Assembly: GCA_018417955.1 (NCBI GenBank)
Contig: JACTVC010000007.1
Coordinates: 372,001-436,000, forward strand
Reading direction: 5' to 3'
DNA length: 64,000 bases
Source of the DNA: Laccaria trichodermophora
Taxonomy: Eukaryota > Basidiomycota > Agaricomycetes > Agaricales > Hydnangiaceae
Of this stretch, positions 46,508 through 57,597 are shown piece after piece; the stretch's first letter is position 1; every line of letters begins with the position of its first letter. Both the position numbers and the translations under genes were made by a program. Below the pieces are notes generated by a model. The model was not told the DNA's origin. It saw only the letters and a list, made by a program, of their open reading frames with translations, and did not search any database.

Positions 46508-48068
46508 TGTCGTTGCTTAGTTCAGATTCGACACAGAATGCAGAAGCGACTGCTGTCACTGCAGCTCACGAACAGCTAGTAACTCCTTGGGATGTTCAAG
46601 GTTCTGTTACCGAAGACGGAAAGCAAAGTGCTATAGACTACAATAAACTTGTCGACCAGTTTGGTACTCGGAGGATTGATCCTGCAATGCTAGAACGCTT
46701 TGAACGTTTGACCGGACATAAACCCCACATTTTTCTCCGCCGAGGGATGTTCTTCTCTCATCGGTTCGTTTATCTTGAGCGGTTCTATTCAACCTAGTAA
46801 TCTATGTGGCAGTGAATTCGACGCGATCCTCAACCGATACGAACAAGGAAAGCCCTTTTTTCTTTATACTGGACGGGGACCAAGCAGCGATAGTATGCAT
46901 CTCGGACACATGGTTCCATTTGTGTTCACAAAGTACGTTCGGCGAGTTACGTGGCTTTTCGATCAATAATTTGGGCGTAGATGGCTACAAGACGTATTCG
47001 AGGTTCCTCTAGTGATCCAGCTCACAGGTTGGTCCATAAGATTCATATAACGTTCTCCCTAACACATGTAATTAGACGATGAAAAGTTCCTTTTCAAACA
47101 TGAGCTCAAGCCAGAACAGACGCAGGCATTTTCGAGACAGAATGCCCGCGACATCATCGCCTGTGGCTTCAATCTAGAACGGACATTTATTTTCAGTGAT
47201 TATCAGTACATGGGAGGTGCCTTTTACCAAAATGTATCAAAAATCTCAAGGCAGATCACATATAACCAAGTGAAAGCAGCATTCGGCTTCACAGAATCGT
47301 ACGTCAGCCTCCGTCGAAGGTTACTCATCTCATACTATGTGACAGGGATAACATAGGAAAGGTCCACTTCGCAGCGATCCAGGCAGCACCATCGTTCTCG
47401 AATTCATTCCCTCATATATTTGGCACTATCTCCAACATTCCATGCCTCATCCCCTGCGCCATTGACCAAGATCCTTACTTTCGTCTGACCCGTGATATAG
47501 CACAGAAGTTAAAATACCCTAAACCGGCGCTCATCCATTCAAAATTCTTCCCCGCGCTGCAAGGTCCACAAACGAAGATGAGTGCCAGTGACCCAAACAG
47601 CAGCATATTCATGACAGACAAGCCTGCACAAATCAAGAATAAAATTAATAAGCATGGCTTTTCGGGGGGAAAAGAGACTGTAGAAGAACATAGACGCCTC
47701 GGGGGCGACACGGATGTTGACGTCAGTTATCAATATCTCTCTTTTTTCCTTGAGGATGACGCGGAACTTGAGAGGATAGGGCAGGTATTTATCATTTTTT
47801 TATCGTTACCACCAGAAACTAACACGCTGGAAGGATTATCGAGCAGGACAGTTGCTGACGGGCGAGCTGAAAGCCAAATGTATTGAGCTACTACAGGCCT
47901 TTGTTACTGGCTTCCAGGAGGCAAGCATCACCGCTCAGCTCTTGGAACTATTTTGCTTATAGCCCTTTTCAGCGACGAGCGAAGGTGACCGACGAGATCA
48001 TTGATGCATTCATGAATTCCAATCGCAAGATTGAGCCTACGATGGGAAAAGTGCGAAGTCATTCCTAA
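46507..48068 (+). CDS. WRS1: Cytosolic tryptophanyl-tRNA synthetase
   Basis: Class I synthetase charging tRNA-Trp, eukaryotic type. Start ATG 46507 ([15 protein letters not shown]) leads into [27 protein letters not shown] and [18 protein letters not shown]. Catalytic core: [20 protein letters not shown] (HIGH-like HLGH), [51 protein letters not shown] and the KMSKS loop [15 protein letters not shown]. The anticodon-binding end includes [16 protein letters not shown] and [19 protein letters not shown]. Introns are in phase. The last (47921-47972) uses a GC donor (gcaagc). It ends GKVRSHS, somewhat shorter than yeast, which carries an extra lysine-rich tail. Confidence 0.94.
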
Positions 48069-48202
48069 TTTGAATACTAGGGACTCTCGGGTGATTTGTA
48101 AATTGTGACTTCTGAGGCACGCCTGCCGACCACTCAATTCTAACTTGCAAACGCAGTACAAAGTATCCTGAGGGATTGGCACAGTGCATTGAACATTGTG
48201 GA

Positions 48203-49223
48203 CTACGCAGCGGCCAAGCTTTCGTCAGCACTGATTTTACCACCCGACCCCCTTGACCAATCGAACAGTGGTTCTACTTTACGACCTTCCCAATCATCCA
48301 GCGCTTGTAAAGCAGCCTTTCCCCAATCATAGGTTTCATGCTCACGATGGTCCTCAGGTCCGTCGACGAAAGTAATTAAAAATCGTCCACGCTGAGGTGA
48401 GATATAACCTTCCTCAATTCCATTGCGCACAAGGTGGCGTAGAGGTTCCCAAAAAGACAGAACATTGAGTAGAATGACAGCTGCAAGGTAAGGTCAGCAC
48501 ATTGTGGACATCACAAGCTGACTCAAAACTTACGTTTTGTGTGGATGCCCAGCTGTGTCCAAGTTGTTACCTCGAGAACCTTATTTTATTGAGATGCGAT
48601 TCAAAAGTTTAGAACAATGATACAGCACTCCAAATGCACCTCACCTCTTCGAAAGTTCCGAACCCTCCAGGTAAACCAATGAAACCCCCTACCCGTTTGG
48701 CCATTTCGACTTTCCGTTCATGCATGGAGTCAACTATAATCTGGAAGAATACATTAGTGCTCCGCGATCATATTACAGCAGGAATTGACTTGCCGTTTCC
48801 GCCTACATATATTCAAACCGACCTTCATTAGCAATTTCACAGTTGGGTCGGGGACACTTACGCCCTCACGACTTGCTTCATCGAGAGCAACATGTGTTTC
48901 AGATTTGTTGTTTCGTTCTCCCTCTCCCCCTGCAGCGAATATTGCGTATGGAATGATACCCGTCACTGTTCCACCCGCTTCAAGGACCGTGTTAGACACA
49001 ACGCCCATAATCCCCGACGTTCCGCCTCCATAGACAAGAGGACGGTTGCTGTCCGCAAGAGCGCGTCCTAGGGCTAGATATTGGGTTGAGATGGGAGCGG
49101 GATTTGTCGCTGGGCAAACTCACAGATTGCAGCGTTGCGGTGGGCTGGGCACTTTCCTAAGGAAGATGCACAGTATACTGCAACTGCTCTGGACGTGGAA
49201 TCAGGCCTAGTAGCAGGTTTCAT
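48203..49223 (-). CDS. LOG-family cytokinin-riboside-monophosphate phosphoribohydrolase-like protein
   Basis: LOG proteins ('lysine decarboxylase-like' in older annotations) hydrolyse nucleoside 5'-monophosphates to free base. Start ATG 49223 ([18 protein letters not shown]) leads to [16 protein letters not shown]. The nucleotide-binding motif is [20 protein letters not shown]. The family signature PGGxGTxxE appears as [13 protein letters not shown] after [13 protein letters not shown]. The C-terminal part is [19 protein letters not shown] ... ALDDWEGRK. Four exons are in phase. The fungal role is unclear. The conserved Arg and PGGFGT catalytic region is present, so it is probably active. Confidence 0.9.
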
Positions 49224-50352
49224 GTGGGAGTTGTGACTACAACTCTGCTAGAACTCAACTACTAATATACTGACTCATGAGGTCCCCGTGACTTTACCTT
49301 GGGCGGATTTCGGGCGGATGATTTTTGCGTCATTTTACCGCCATATACGAACGCATAGAATAAAATGTAGCTCAAAGTGAAGGAATTCCGCCGTGTGCCC
49401 GATGCCGTTGCTAAGAACTTGCGGAATGCCCGAATCCCCGCCGCCCTGGACAGTTCGAAAACTCTTCTTTCTAAATAAAGGCCCCCCTAGCCTTGCAATG
49501 CAAATAATAGTCCAACTCAATTCTGAGTTATGCGACCCAAGTTATTTTACGAGGACCATATGCTCAATATGATTTTTGATGTCCCTTGATGCCAACCTGT
49601 CTGAGTTTTAAAATGCTTGCAGAGCGTCATCTTCTACGAGGACCCTGGTATATGCTATAGAATGTCCGATCCTTGTGCGGACGGAAATGGGACCTAAAAT
49701 CGTCTCACCTTCGATCCTTATGCGTACGGAAAGCCCGAATTTTGGCCGGAGGTTTGATCCATTTTGCGTCTGTAAATGGCCAGTCAGTACGAAGGTCCGA
49801 TCCAATTTTCGTACGTTTTTAGCTGTCGGCTTGAGTTGGGTTTGAGCTCAAAAAATTTCACAACCCCTCCCACATCTTCTATTTTCCCCAAGCCCTCTGA
49901 GTGACGCACCGCATCATCGTTCTCAACGATGATGATCCATTTGGGAATAGCGCGACTCAGCATTAGCCATTAATTACCACAGCGCTCCTTTCATCCCATT
50001 GCAATCTATTGCAATCAACGATGTCGGGATTTTGGAATATATTGGAAGGTCAGTTGCTCAACTCATTTTGTTTGCTAAATGGATTTTTGAAGCTCATGCC
50101 TTCAGCAGGCAGTTTATTGTCGTCATTCATCCTGGCCCGGAACACAAACTTTCAGAGGACTTTGTAACTTAGATCTTACTTGGCAATTCCGTGGCTCATG
50201 CAGCCTGCACTGCAATATGGAAACATTGCGAGGTTAGAAGGATACTCTGACCTGATTACGACCTTTTTTAAAACTTTATTTCTGTTTTATGCGGACATTT
50301 TGACCTAAATTCCATCTCTCATCCTCTATGTGCACGGATCTCGAGCATTTAC

Positions 50353-50476
50353 ATGTCCGATAGGTATTGCGGACGGAAATGGTCCAAAATGATAAGTAGG
50401 ATCCGAATTGCGGACGGAAACGCCGAAAAATCGTCCGTACGTAAGTGCCAAAATTTGGCCGTTTTGGATCGGACAT
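50353..50476. repeat. 124-bp short-TIR repeat with ATGTCCGAT ends
   Basis: Begins ATGTCCGAT and ends ATCGGACAT, with two internal copies of ttGCGGACGGAAA. The stretch from 49662 (AATGTCCGATCCTTGTGCGG, then GGACGGAAATGGG) resembles its first half in direct orientation. It looks like a short interspersed family within the foldback element's arms. Confidence 0.55.
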
Positions 50477-50714
50477 TTGACAGCATATACCAGGGTCCTC
50501 TTCTACGGCGCCTGGAGCCATCCTGTGACATGATAAAAAATTGGTTGAACACTTGAAATGTACAGTATCCAACAGTGTCTCGCCTCTCAGGCTGATCATG
50601 ACAAGTGTGAAGGTGCTAAGTATCTCTTATGCTACAGCCTTTCGACTCAGCTGTTCCTTCTGAAGCTCAGACATGTTGGCATCAAGGGGCATCAAGGATT
50701 ATATTGAGCGTATA

Positions 50715-51344
50715 TTATACTGGGGACGGGCACAGTCTCTAATTTGGCCGGCTATTTGTCTTTGTTTTGACTCACTGTATTTAGGCATAAATCATGGTTT
50801 TACAACATTTTACCCGCAATATTTGAGATTTCCCCTGGATCTCTTCACAAATCAGGTTAAAGTACAATTGCACAGGAGGTCTTGGTTTTCGAATTTCCGA
50901 AAAGGGCATATAATGTATGAATCTTGTACAGAAATGAGACATGTTGTAAGAAATCAGAAAAATTGCGACCAAGACCTCCTGGAGAGATCTCAAAAGAGGG
51001 CACCTGAAAAGAAATATCAGGTTAATCTTGTGTTGTGATCGAGAAATCGTGTAAATAAATGTGACGCGCCAGACACTAATTAATTAGATTACATAACACA
51101 AATCAGACGCGTCTCTCACTCTCTGCACGATGTTGGCGCGATGTAACATGCACAACACCCCAAGGATGCAACAAATTATATATATTAATATACTTACCAT
51201 ACTTAGCTACCTAATTAATGGTTTGAACAGATCCTCTTTTTGTGTTCAGGCTTGTAACGAGGTTGAGCGAGTGTTGAGACACTTTTTGAGTGGCTATGCG
51301 CTTAGTCATTGGCCACTTCCATTTGCGGACCATGCCCCTCCCCA
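50715..51344. mobile_element. Insertion nested in the right arm of the foldback element
   Basis: About 630 bp separate two blocks that are contiguous in the left arm. The segment is bordered by CGTATA on both sides (50709-50714 and 51345-51350). Its ends are imperfect inverted repeats (TGGGGACGGGCA at 50721, and the complement of TGGGGAGGGGCA ending at 51344). No coding capacity was recognised; the open frames inside lack motifs. Confidence 0.5.
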
Positions 51345-51403
51345 CGTATATGGTCCTTGTGAAATAACTTAGGTCGCATAACTCAGAATTGAGTTGGACT
51401 AAT

Positions 51404-53291
51404 AGCGGCTAGGCTGTTCATTAATTGAATTACCGCTTCAAGCAATGTGCGACGCGACCCCGCAATTCCCTGGGAGGTTTGTGCCAATGAGAACTGTCGT
51501 TCTCGTGGTCCGTGAATTATAAAGTACGAGGCAAAAATGCACAAAAATCTATTATGTCGGAAGTTGCCCAGGTGAAGTTGTGTAGGGCGCAATCCCCTGT
51601 TATGGATCGCGGGTATATTAAAAGGAGAAACGGCGCTGATCCCGAAAATCAGGTTTTGTCCGGACGCAGATCAGGGTACCTTTTTGCCCAAGAAATGTCG
51701 GCGTAACCGAGAGCAAGACCGAGAGCCTAGGAAAATATAACAAGTAAAATGAATATGAATAGTGCTATTAGTACTCTAATCATCAGACTTCACCACGCTT
51801 TTTCGAGAGTTCTGGTCGAGCTCAAGTCGAGCTTGTCCCGAATTTTGTTACTTTTTATCCCGATTGGCCCCCAGCATTTTCCACTCGGATCGGGACCAGG
51901 AATTTCCTGCTAAGCAGCTCCGCTAAGGTCCAAATATAGGGATCCGAACGGACATCCGGATTCTATATATACTTTCAGTATGTACGGGTCTGGATAACGG
52001 GTGGATTTCTTTTGTACTCCGCTTGCCCACTAGTCACAATACCAGCCGTTATTGGGTTCGTAAACGGTAATACTCACCATCGCCACCCAATCCGGACTTC
52101 CATCAAAATCTATCCGCCCACCCATCGTACTCAATATAGCGTATTGGACCCTGCCCTGATTTCTCGACTTTATGTAAAGAAGTCAATAAACGTGAGATCA
52201 AAACCTAAGCAACCACTATAGCCAACTGGTGCCCTTTTTTTTTCAGTGTGGATCACAACTTTGGTTCCAGAGATATGCACATTGCCAGGAGCGATACAAG
52301 TTGAATAATACATCCCTTCTTGTTTGATGCAAATGCCTCGGGCTCACGCCGTTAATTATACAAAGATTGATATGGATTCCGATTTCAAATGTCGGAGATT
52401 TATTTCTTTTGTCACAACCAGCCGAAATTGGCACGGCATTGAATCGGCATTCTGACCAGTGGTAACTGTCGAAAGTTGTCTATTTTTCCATTTTTTAGCC
52501 CAAAATTGGCTACAATCACGCCAGAACTCCCGTTGCCACCTGTTGCAAGTTTGCAACCAGGTTGCCACCCTGGATGGGACCAAAGTCGTAACCAAAAACT
52601 CTTTAGTTGCTCCTATTTAAGTATAACGGCAATTTTGATAGGAACGTCCACAACAAGTTAGAACTGGTTGTGATGCCGAATTAGAAAACTCCGACAAAGG
52701 TCCCCAATTTCTGTCCAGACTGGTAACCCATAATAAATAAACACGTCTGAATTTCAACAACTGGGTCAATGGATCACTTCCACAAAAATCCTATCTTGCA
52801 GGCTCGCTATCTCAGGAACCGCTCAATGGATCTTAGCTGATTCTTGCTCAGAATTATGAAAACTGTCTCCCAAGACTTTTTTAGATTTTTCCGAGAGCCC
52901 CCGGGCCTTTTATTGTAAAATGTACTTTTTAAGAGATTCTTTCCCAACAATGCAATTTTACAGTCCTCAAAGAAATCTCTTTTGAATATCCTATACTGCA
53001 AGAATGTTTTTAAATTGACCCAGTGATTGTGGATTTTCGGGCTTGTTTATAGGTGTGCAACAATTTTGAGCGTCACTGACTGGTATGGTCCCAGGTTAAT
53101 TCAGATATCCCTCAACTGTCACTTGCATACATGATAAAATTGAAAGGTGTCTCAGGGTATAGGATGATGTCGGCGAAGTGCACCGTTGTGGAGGGACACA
53201 GTTGGGCATGCACCAACCGTATCAGGAAGCTTGCAAAAAGTGCTTCTGTAGCAAAGAACTGCTAAGTGGCGTTCAGCACAGTACCTCCGAT
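51404..53291. other. Gene-free, AT-rich spacer
   Basis: About 1.9 kb with only short frames on either strand and no recognised family. It contains a loose inverted pair CTGGGTCAAT (52761-52770) and ATTGACCCAG (53014-53023), about 260 bp apart, which could mark an old miniature element. A palindrome-rich stretch of the form gttgccacc/ggttgccac lies around 52530-52570. It is probably decayed repeat sequence. Confidence 0.45.
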
Positions 53292-54562
53292 TCATCTTCT
53301 TCTCGCTGGACCTTTGGGTCTTGCAAAGGGTTTTTTATCTTCTGTCTCCCTAACCATTACCTCTCCGAGGTTTTCCAAATTAAGCTCGGCTTTCAGGTAA
53401 GATTCATCAAGCTCGGAGGGATCCGACGTCTCCACTGTTCGGGTGGTGATGGTAATATTGGGAGAGGATGATACCAATAAGGCCTTGGCAGCCCGAAAGG
53501 TCGACGTCGAGCCAGAAGAATATACCATCCGGTTCTTTACCGGGGAATTCGACGGGCAGGAATATATGAATACTGAAAAGATGTCACGGACAATGAAAAG
53601 GAAGCAGGGGAACGGACTAACCGGTTTCGCGCCGTGGAACACCTGTGAGCGTATGGGGCCAGGCTAAAATGGCATAACAAGGTTCGGAGGGCGGCAATGC
53701 AAGACCCAGAGTTTCAATTGTGATCTCGAAAGATTTCTCCAATACAAGTGTTTCAGTCGTAGAGTCGATGGCCTGTGATGAAAAAAAAAAAAAAAAATTG
53801 CGTGGGAGAAGGCAACCACAAAGACCGAGCTTACAACGACAACAAGCGCGCACCCTTCACCTCTTGCAAGCTCAGTGACTGCCTCTTCTACCTCAGTTGA
53901 CCAATTGAAACCCACACCCGTCCCGATGTGATTTATTCGCGCTTGGCTGCCACGGAGGGAATCCGTCCTGCTCTCAGCCAGACGAAGATCGGCCATCTCC
54001 TGTTCACGAGCTGAGAGAGGTTTTGGTGCTGCTAAGTGTTTCAAGTGGGCAGCATACGCCTCCGCAGTAAGATCCGTCTTGGAGGTAGCGAATATAGAAT
54101 CGGTGAAAAGTGTTGATCCAAGTCCCTTGAACAAAGATGCACGGGTGGACGCGTACAGCATCTACTTAGTGCAAGAAAACGTTTAAGTTCTGACCGACGA
54201 TGGCGATTGAGTTAAATCAACCTTGTCTCTGACTTTAGCGGAATCGGGGACGTAGAATATGGCGACCCAATCAGAAGATGGCTGGTCCAGTTTCGCGAGA
54301 ACATAGGCAGGGGAGTCCTGTTGCAAAATAGATTCGTCCTGAAGACTTTGTAGATCATCCTGAAACGAAGCGGTGGCAGGAACGGAAAGATCGTGAATCA
54401 GAGATTCTGTATTGTATTAGAGATAGGAGGACAGAGGGTGGAGTTGCTTGACGTACCGTCCTTGATAGAGACTTTAATGAATCGGATAGATTTTGAATCG
54501 ACTGCGTCTGCGAATGCCGAATAAAGGCCAGGCGAGACGGGAATTCCAGAGGTGGCAGACAT
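53292..54562 (-). CDS. TWF1: Twinfilin, actin monomer-binding protein
   Basis: Two ADF-homology domains sequester ADP-actin and cap barbed ends. Start ATG 54562 gives MSATSGIPVSPGLYSAFADA. Domain 1 includes IRFIKVSIKDG, LDQPSSDWVAIFYVPDSAKV (then RDKMLYASTRASL), GSTLFTDSIFATSKTDLT and LSAREQEMADLRLAE. The linker has GTGVGFNWSTEVEEAV. Domain 2 includes TLVLEKSFEITIETL, CYAILAWPHT, VFIYSCPSNSPVKNRMVYSS and ETSDPSELDESYLKAEL. The C-terminal KKPFARPKGPARRR is the twinfilin capping-protein-binding tail. Introns are in phase. The one before AIDSTTE (around 53773-53836) has a 17-T polypyrimidine run. Confidence 0.93.
53780..53797. repeat. Homopolymer (A)17 in a twinfilin intron
   Basis: A run of about 17 A on the plus strand (T on the coding strand) next to the 3' splice site. 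It is a likely spot for sequencing-length error. Confidence 0.8.
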
Positions 54563-54633
54563 GGAGGAGATTGCAACTTTTAATACGTATTTTATTATGT
54601 AAAATAGACTCAGTAGCGGTCCTCCTGACTGTC
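54563..54633. promoter_or_regulatory. 71-bp divergent gap, TWF1/VAC1
   Basis: Only 71 bp lie between the twinfilin start codon and the proposed first ATG of the FYVE gene. The sequence is AT-rich (acttttaatacgtattttattatg), the kind of composition expected at a shared promoter. If the FYVE gene starts further downstream, the gap is larger. Confidence 0.4.
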
Positions 54634-57168
54634 ATGCCCGACGCAGCATACGTGCCATACCAAGCTTACAAGGTCAATTACCGTCTCTATAAATCCAGTC
54701 TAATTCTATGCTCATCCAATCTTAGCCCAAGAGACACTCAAAATCATTCTCGAATCCAATTCTAACACCAAATGTATCACCGCCCCCGTTGTCAATAGCA
54801 GCTTCCCCTGCTCGTTTCGACGACGATAAACACACAATTATACTTGCTGACAGTCAACCTCCTTCCGGGAATCAATTACGTGCCCTCGTCACTCCACCTT
54901 TATCCAATGAACTCTCCTCACCTCCATCCCCAATCAGTCTGGCCAATTCAGAACACTCGTCAAGCCCTCAATCTACAGGAACCGATAGTCTACGTCTTTC
55001 TCAAGGGAACGACGTCAAGGGCAAGGGGGTAACGTCGAGACCCCCTTCTCTTCTAATGGCCCCGCCTTCCCCATCAGCAGACTCATTGATCGAAGTGCCA
55101 TCTTATGCTTCAGTACCTCCAATGAAGAAACCCTCCAAGTTTCGTCGCGTTCCCCCTCGCAATGTACGTTCTCCGCAGTTTTCTCCCCTCGGTCCCGCAC
55201 AAGGTCACTCTCGCCACGCGTCATCATCTTCAACACCCACGCGACAATCTAATGGTGCCGACTTGAGCCCTGAATTTCACCATGCGCATGAGCTGATTCC
55301 TCCAGTGAACGATGGGGCATCTCTACCATTATTTACCGCATCTCGACACTCAATGCCTCCCGTGTTGCCTGCCGAATCCTTGCGCACCAACGTGACGACA
55401 TTCCCTTCCCACTTGCCAGACGCTCCTTCACATGACCCTACAGCTTCAATGCTGAATTCTCGCTCCGTTTCAGACTCTTCAGATGCTGCGGTCAAGACGC
55501 TGCAATTTACATCTAGTGCGACTATGCCCCGCCATCACCCTACTGCACCTTATCGACCCGGATTTCAACCCAAGGGTGTTTACAGGCCACTCACAGACGA
55601 CTTCATTTCCCTTCGCATTTCAAAGCATGGCGGCGAAGGGGATGAGAAAGGAAGGAAAAAAGTAGAAAGAACAAAGCTCGAGAGGCGGCTTGAGAAACTC
55701 ATCGTTCTCCATTTCCCTTCCTCTTCAGATGAAGACAAGTCGAAAGACTACATCACCGCAAGAAAACGACCACCGCCTCGAAATAGAAGAGCTTCTTCCT
55801 TTTTCGATTTTGATGGCTTGAAAAATATCAGCATAAACAATTCAAGTGGGTTGTGGAGAGGTGTCGTTAGTGGCGGGCTCAATGACGGCGGAAAGCAGGA
55901 CATTCGAGGTTGATCTTATTTTTGTCTCCAGTGATTCAATTAACCTGAGGAGGGAACAGCTGCGGAACAACGCATCACGCCTTGGCAGGATGATGCTGCT
56001 GTTAGCAAGTGTCCTATGTGCGAGTAAGTTTTATTTTCCATACGTAGGGCTCCGCCACCGTCAAAAGATTTTGAGACTGACGCCATGTCGGGTTTTTCAG
56101 GGCTTCTTTCCATCCACTCACTAACCGTAAACATCACTGTCGACTTTGCGGTCAAATTATCTGTTCCCTGCCAATTAAGCAGCCGCAACGGCCCCAAGTG
56201 TGCTCCGTTCTCTTCGTCGTGGATACACACACGAGACAAATAGAGGAAGTCGTGGAAGGAGTTGATTATGGGGTAAAAAGGCGAAGGAGTAGAACACCTG
56301 GTCAAGAGCAAGAAGATGAGGAAAAGTTTTTGAAAGGGGTGAGAGTTTGTCGAGAATGTCGACCAATAATCCTGTTAGTGAATTTTGTTTTGCGTCCACA
56401 TTTTTTGATATCATTCATACAGGAGACAACAATATGTGCGACAGCATCAGCAAAAACCAGCCTTTGTTACACTCTACGAAGTGAGTGTCTTTCGGTAAAC
56501 GACCTTCTTCTCGCTATATACTCCTAACAGGATTTCATCAATCTGGAGAAAGATATTGAAGAATCCCTTCCTCAATTTCAAGAACTCTTACTCAGTCTAA
56601 GGTGATTCGCCATTGCCTATATCACATCTTCATTCAATTGAGCATCTCAGCCATGATGGCCAACCAACAAAGGAAGCATTAGCGGCTCGAAAACGGCTCC
56701 TGGAAGCATTCGCGCAGTACGACAAGTTAGCAAAGCAGATACGAAATCTACCGTGCCCCAACGGCTCAGGAAGCTCTCAGGATCGTGTGCAGTTGGCGAT
56801 CATGACCCGCGCCAACTTATTTCTCCAAAAGAATATGTTTCCGCTCCAGGTTGGTTTTCCGCTTTACATACATATCGCATCTAAACAATCCAATGAGCCA
56901 GTCTCTTTCAACTGCATCAGGGAGCGCCAACAAGACTGTCACCGATCCCAAACAGGTCGAGAACAGAAATGGGTCAATCAAACCCGATATCGACCCTGAT
57001 TCCGAACAAGCCCATGCACTGCAACCCTTGCTGGAACAAGAGGCGCTGCTGGAGGCATTTGTGGAAGAGGCCAAAAGCCAGCGCAAGTTTGAAGACGTTA
57101 AAACTTTGAAAACGAACCTGAACGAAATCCGTCACGAAATCGAGAGACTTTTAGCTAGGGGTACTTGA
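54634..57168 (+). CDS. FYVE-domain Vac1/Pep7 (rabenosyn-5-like) endosomal tether protein
   Basis: Vac1 binds PI3P and Rab5/Sec1 partners to tether Golgi vesicles to endosomes. A long Ser/Pro-rich N-terminal region (54800-55915) ends with RVERTKLERRLEKLIVL. A 50-nt intron (55911-55960) then leads to QRITPWQDDAAVSKCPMC and the FYVE finger: EASFHPLTNRKHHCRLCGQI, then a Cys pair VCREC. The Rbsn-like helical part follows (VRQHQQKPAFVTLYEDFINL, KRLLEAFAQYDKLAKQIRNL). It ends with a coiled coil (QEALLEAFVEEAKSQRKFED) before TGA 57166. All internal introns are in phase. The first exon is unsure: ATG 54634 (MPDAAYVPYQAYK) is attractive, but its splice to the main frame needs a weak donor. Confidence 0.85.
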
Positions 57169-57597
57169 TAGAGCTCACTTGTTCAGTGCGGGTGTCTGAG
57201 TGGACCCAAGTCGACGTTTTCATAGCTGTGAGGCATTTTTCCTCCAAGCCTTTCCATTCCTGTGCGCTTACCACAATATCATTGTGGGGCTGCAGCGTGC
57301 AGTGGCCCACATGGCGAACAGAGCCAATACCTTGGTGATGTTGGAAATGTTATAAGTACTATACCTGCTCTACGTTAATTGTGGCCACGTTCGACCCATT
57401 CAGCGAGGCAATTTATATGTATCCCAACGTCATGATCAGTTCACTTGGTTGGTAAAAGCAGTTCCGAAGGCGTCTCTTCTAGATTTGTGTCTGCTCGAAG
57501 TGACAGCTTGGTGGCAAGGTACCATACCGCGTTGACTTAGCTGGCGTTCTTCGACAGAAGGCCCCGAATTTAATTCAAACAATAATGATATGTATGC
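57169..57597. other. Intergenic, no gene seen
   Basis: About 430 bp between the convergent VAC1 and MOT1 3' ends. I looked for a tRNA because of the stretch near 57184-57210 (gtctgagtgg), but the arms of a cloverleaf cannot be completed. Confidence 0.5.

Larger units (their letters stand above)
49509..51400. mobile_element. 1.9-kb foldback/TIR DNA transposable element, non-autonomous
   Basis: The ends are 53-bp inverted repeats (49509-49561 and 51348-51400, three mismatches) starting AGTCCAACTCAATTCTGAGT. They are flanked by a possible 3-bp target duplication AAT (49506-49508 and 51401-51403). The homology continues inward as ordered inverted blocks: 49566-49605 with 50666-50705 (about five mismatches in 40) and 49638-49672 with 50466-50500 (three in 35). 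So the left arm is about 165 bp, and the right arm is the same sequence interrupted by extra DNA. No transposase motif was seen. A 3-bp duplication occurs in several cut-and-paste superfamilies, so I do not assign one. Confidence 0.75.

Noticed and set aside
50673..51038. 121-codon frame inside the foldback element
   Set aside because: No transposase signature (no DDE/D spacing, no zinc finger); it spans the boundary of the nested insertion.
52761..53023. CTGGGTCAAT ... ATTGACCCAG as a miniature transposon
   Set aside because: Only 10 bp of inverted identity, no clear target duplication, and the internal similarity is direct, not inverted; kept only as a note.
57184..57260. tRNA-like start (gtgtctgagtgg)
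   Set aside because: Acceptor and T arms cannot be paired.
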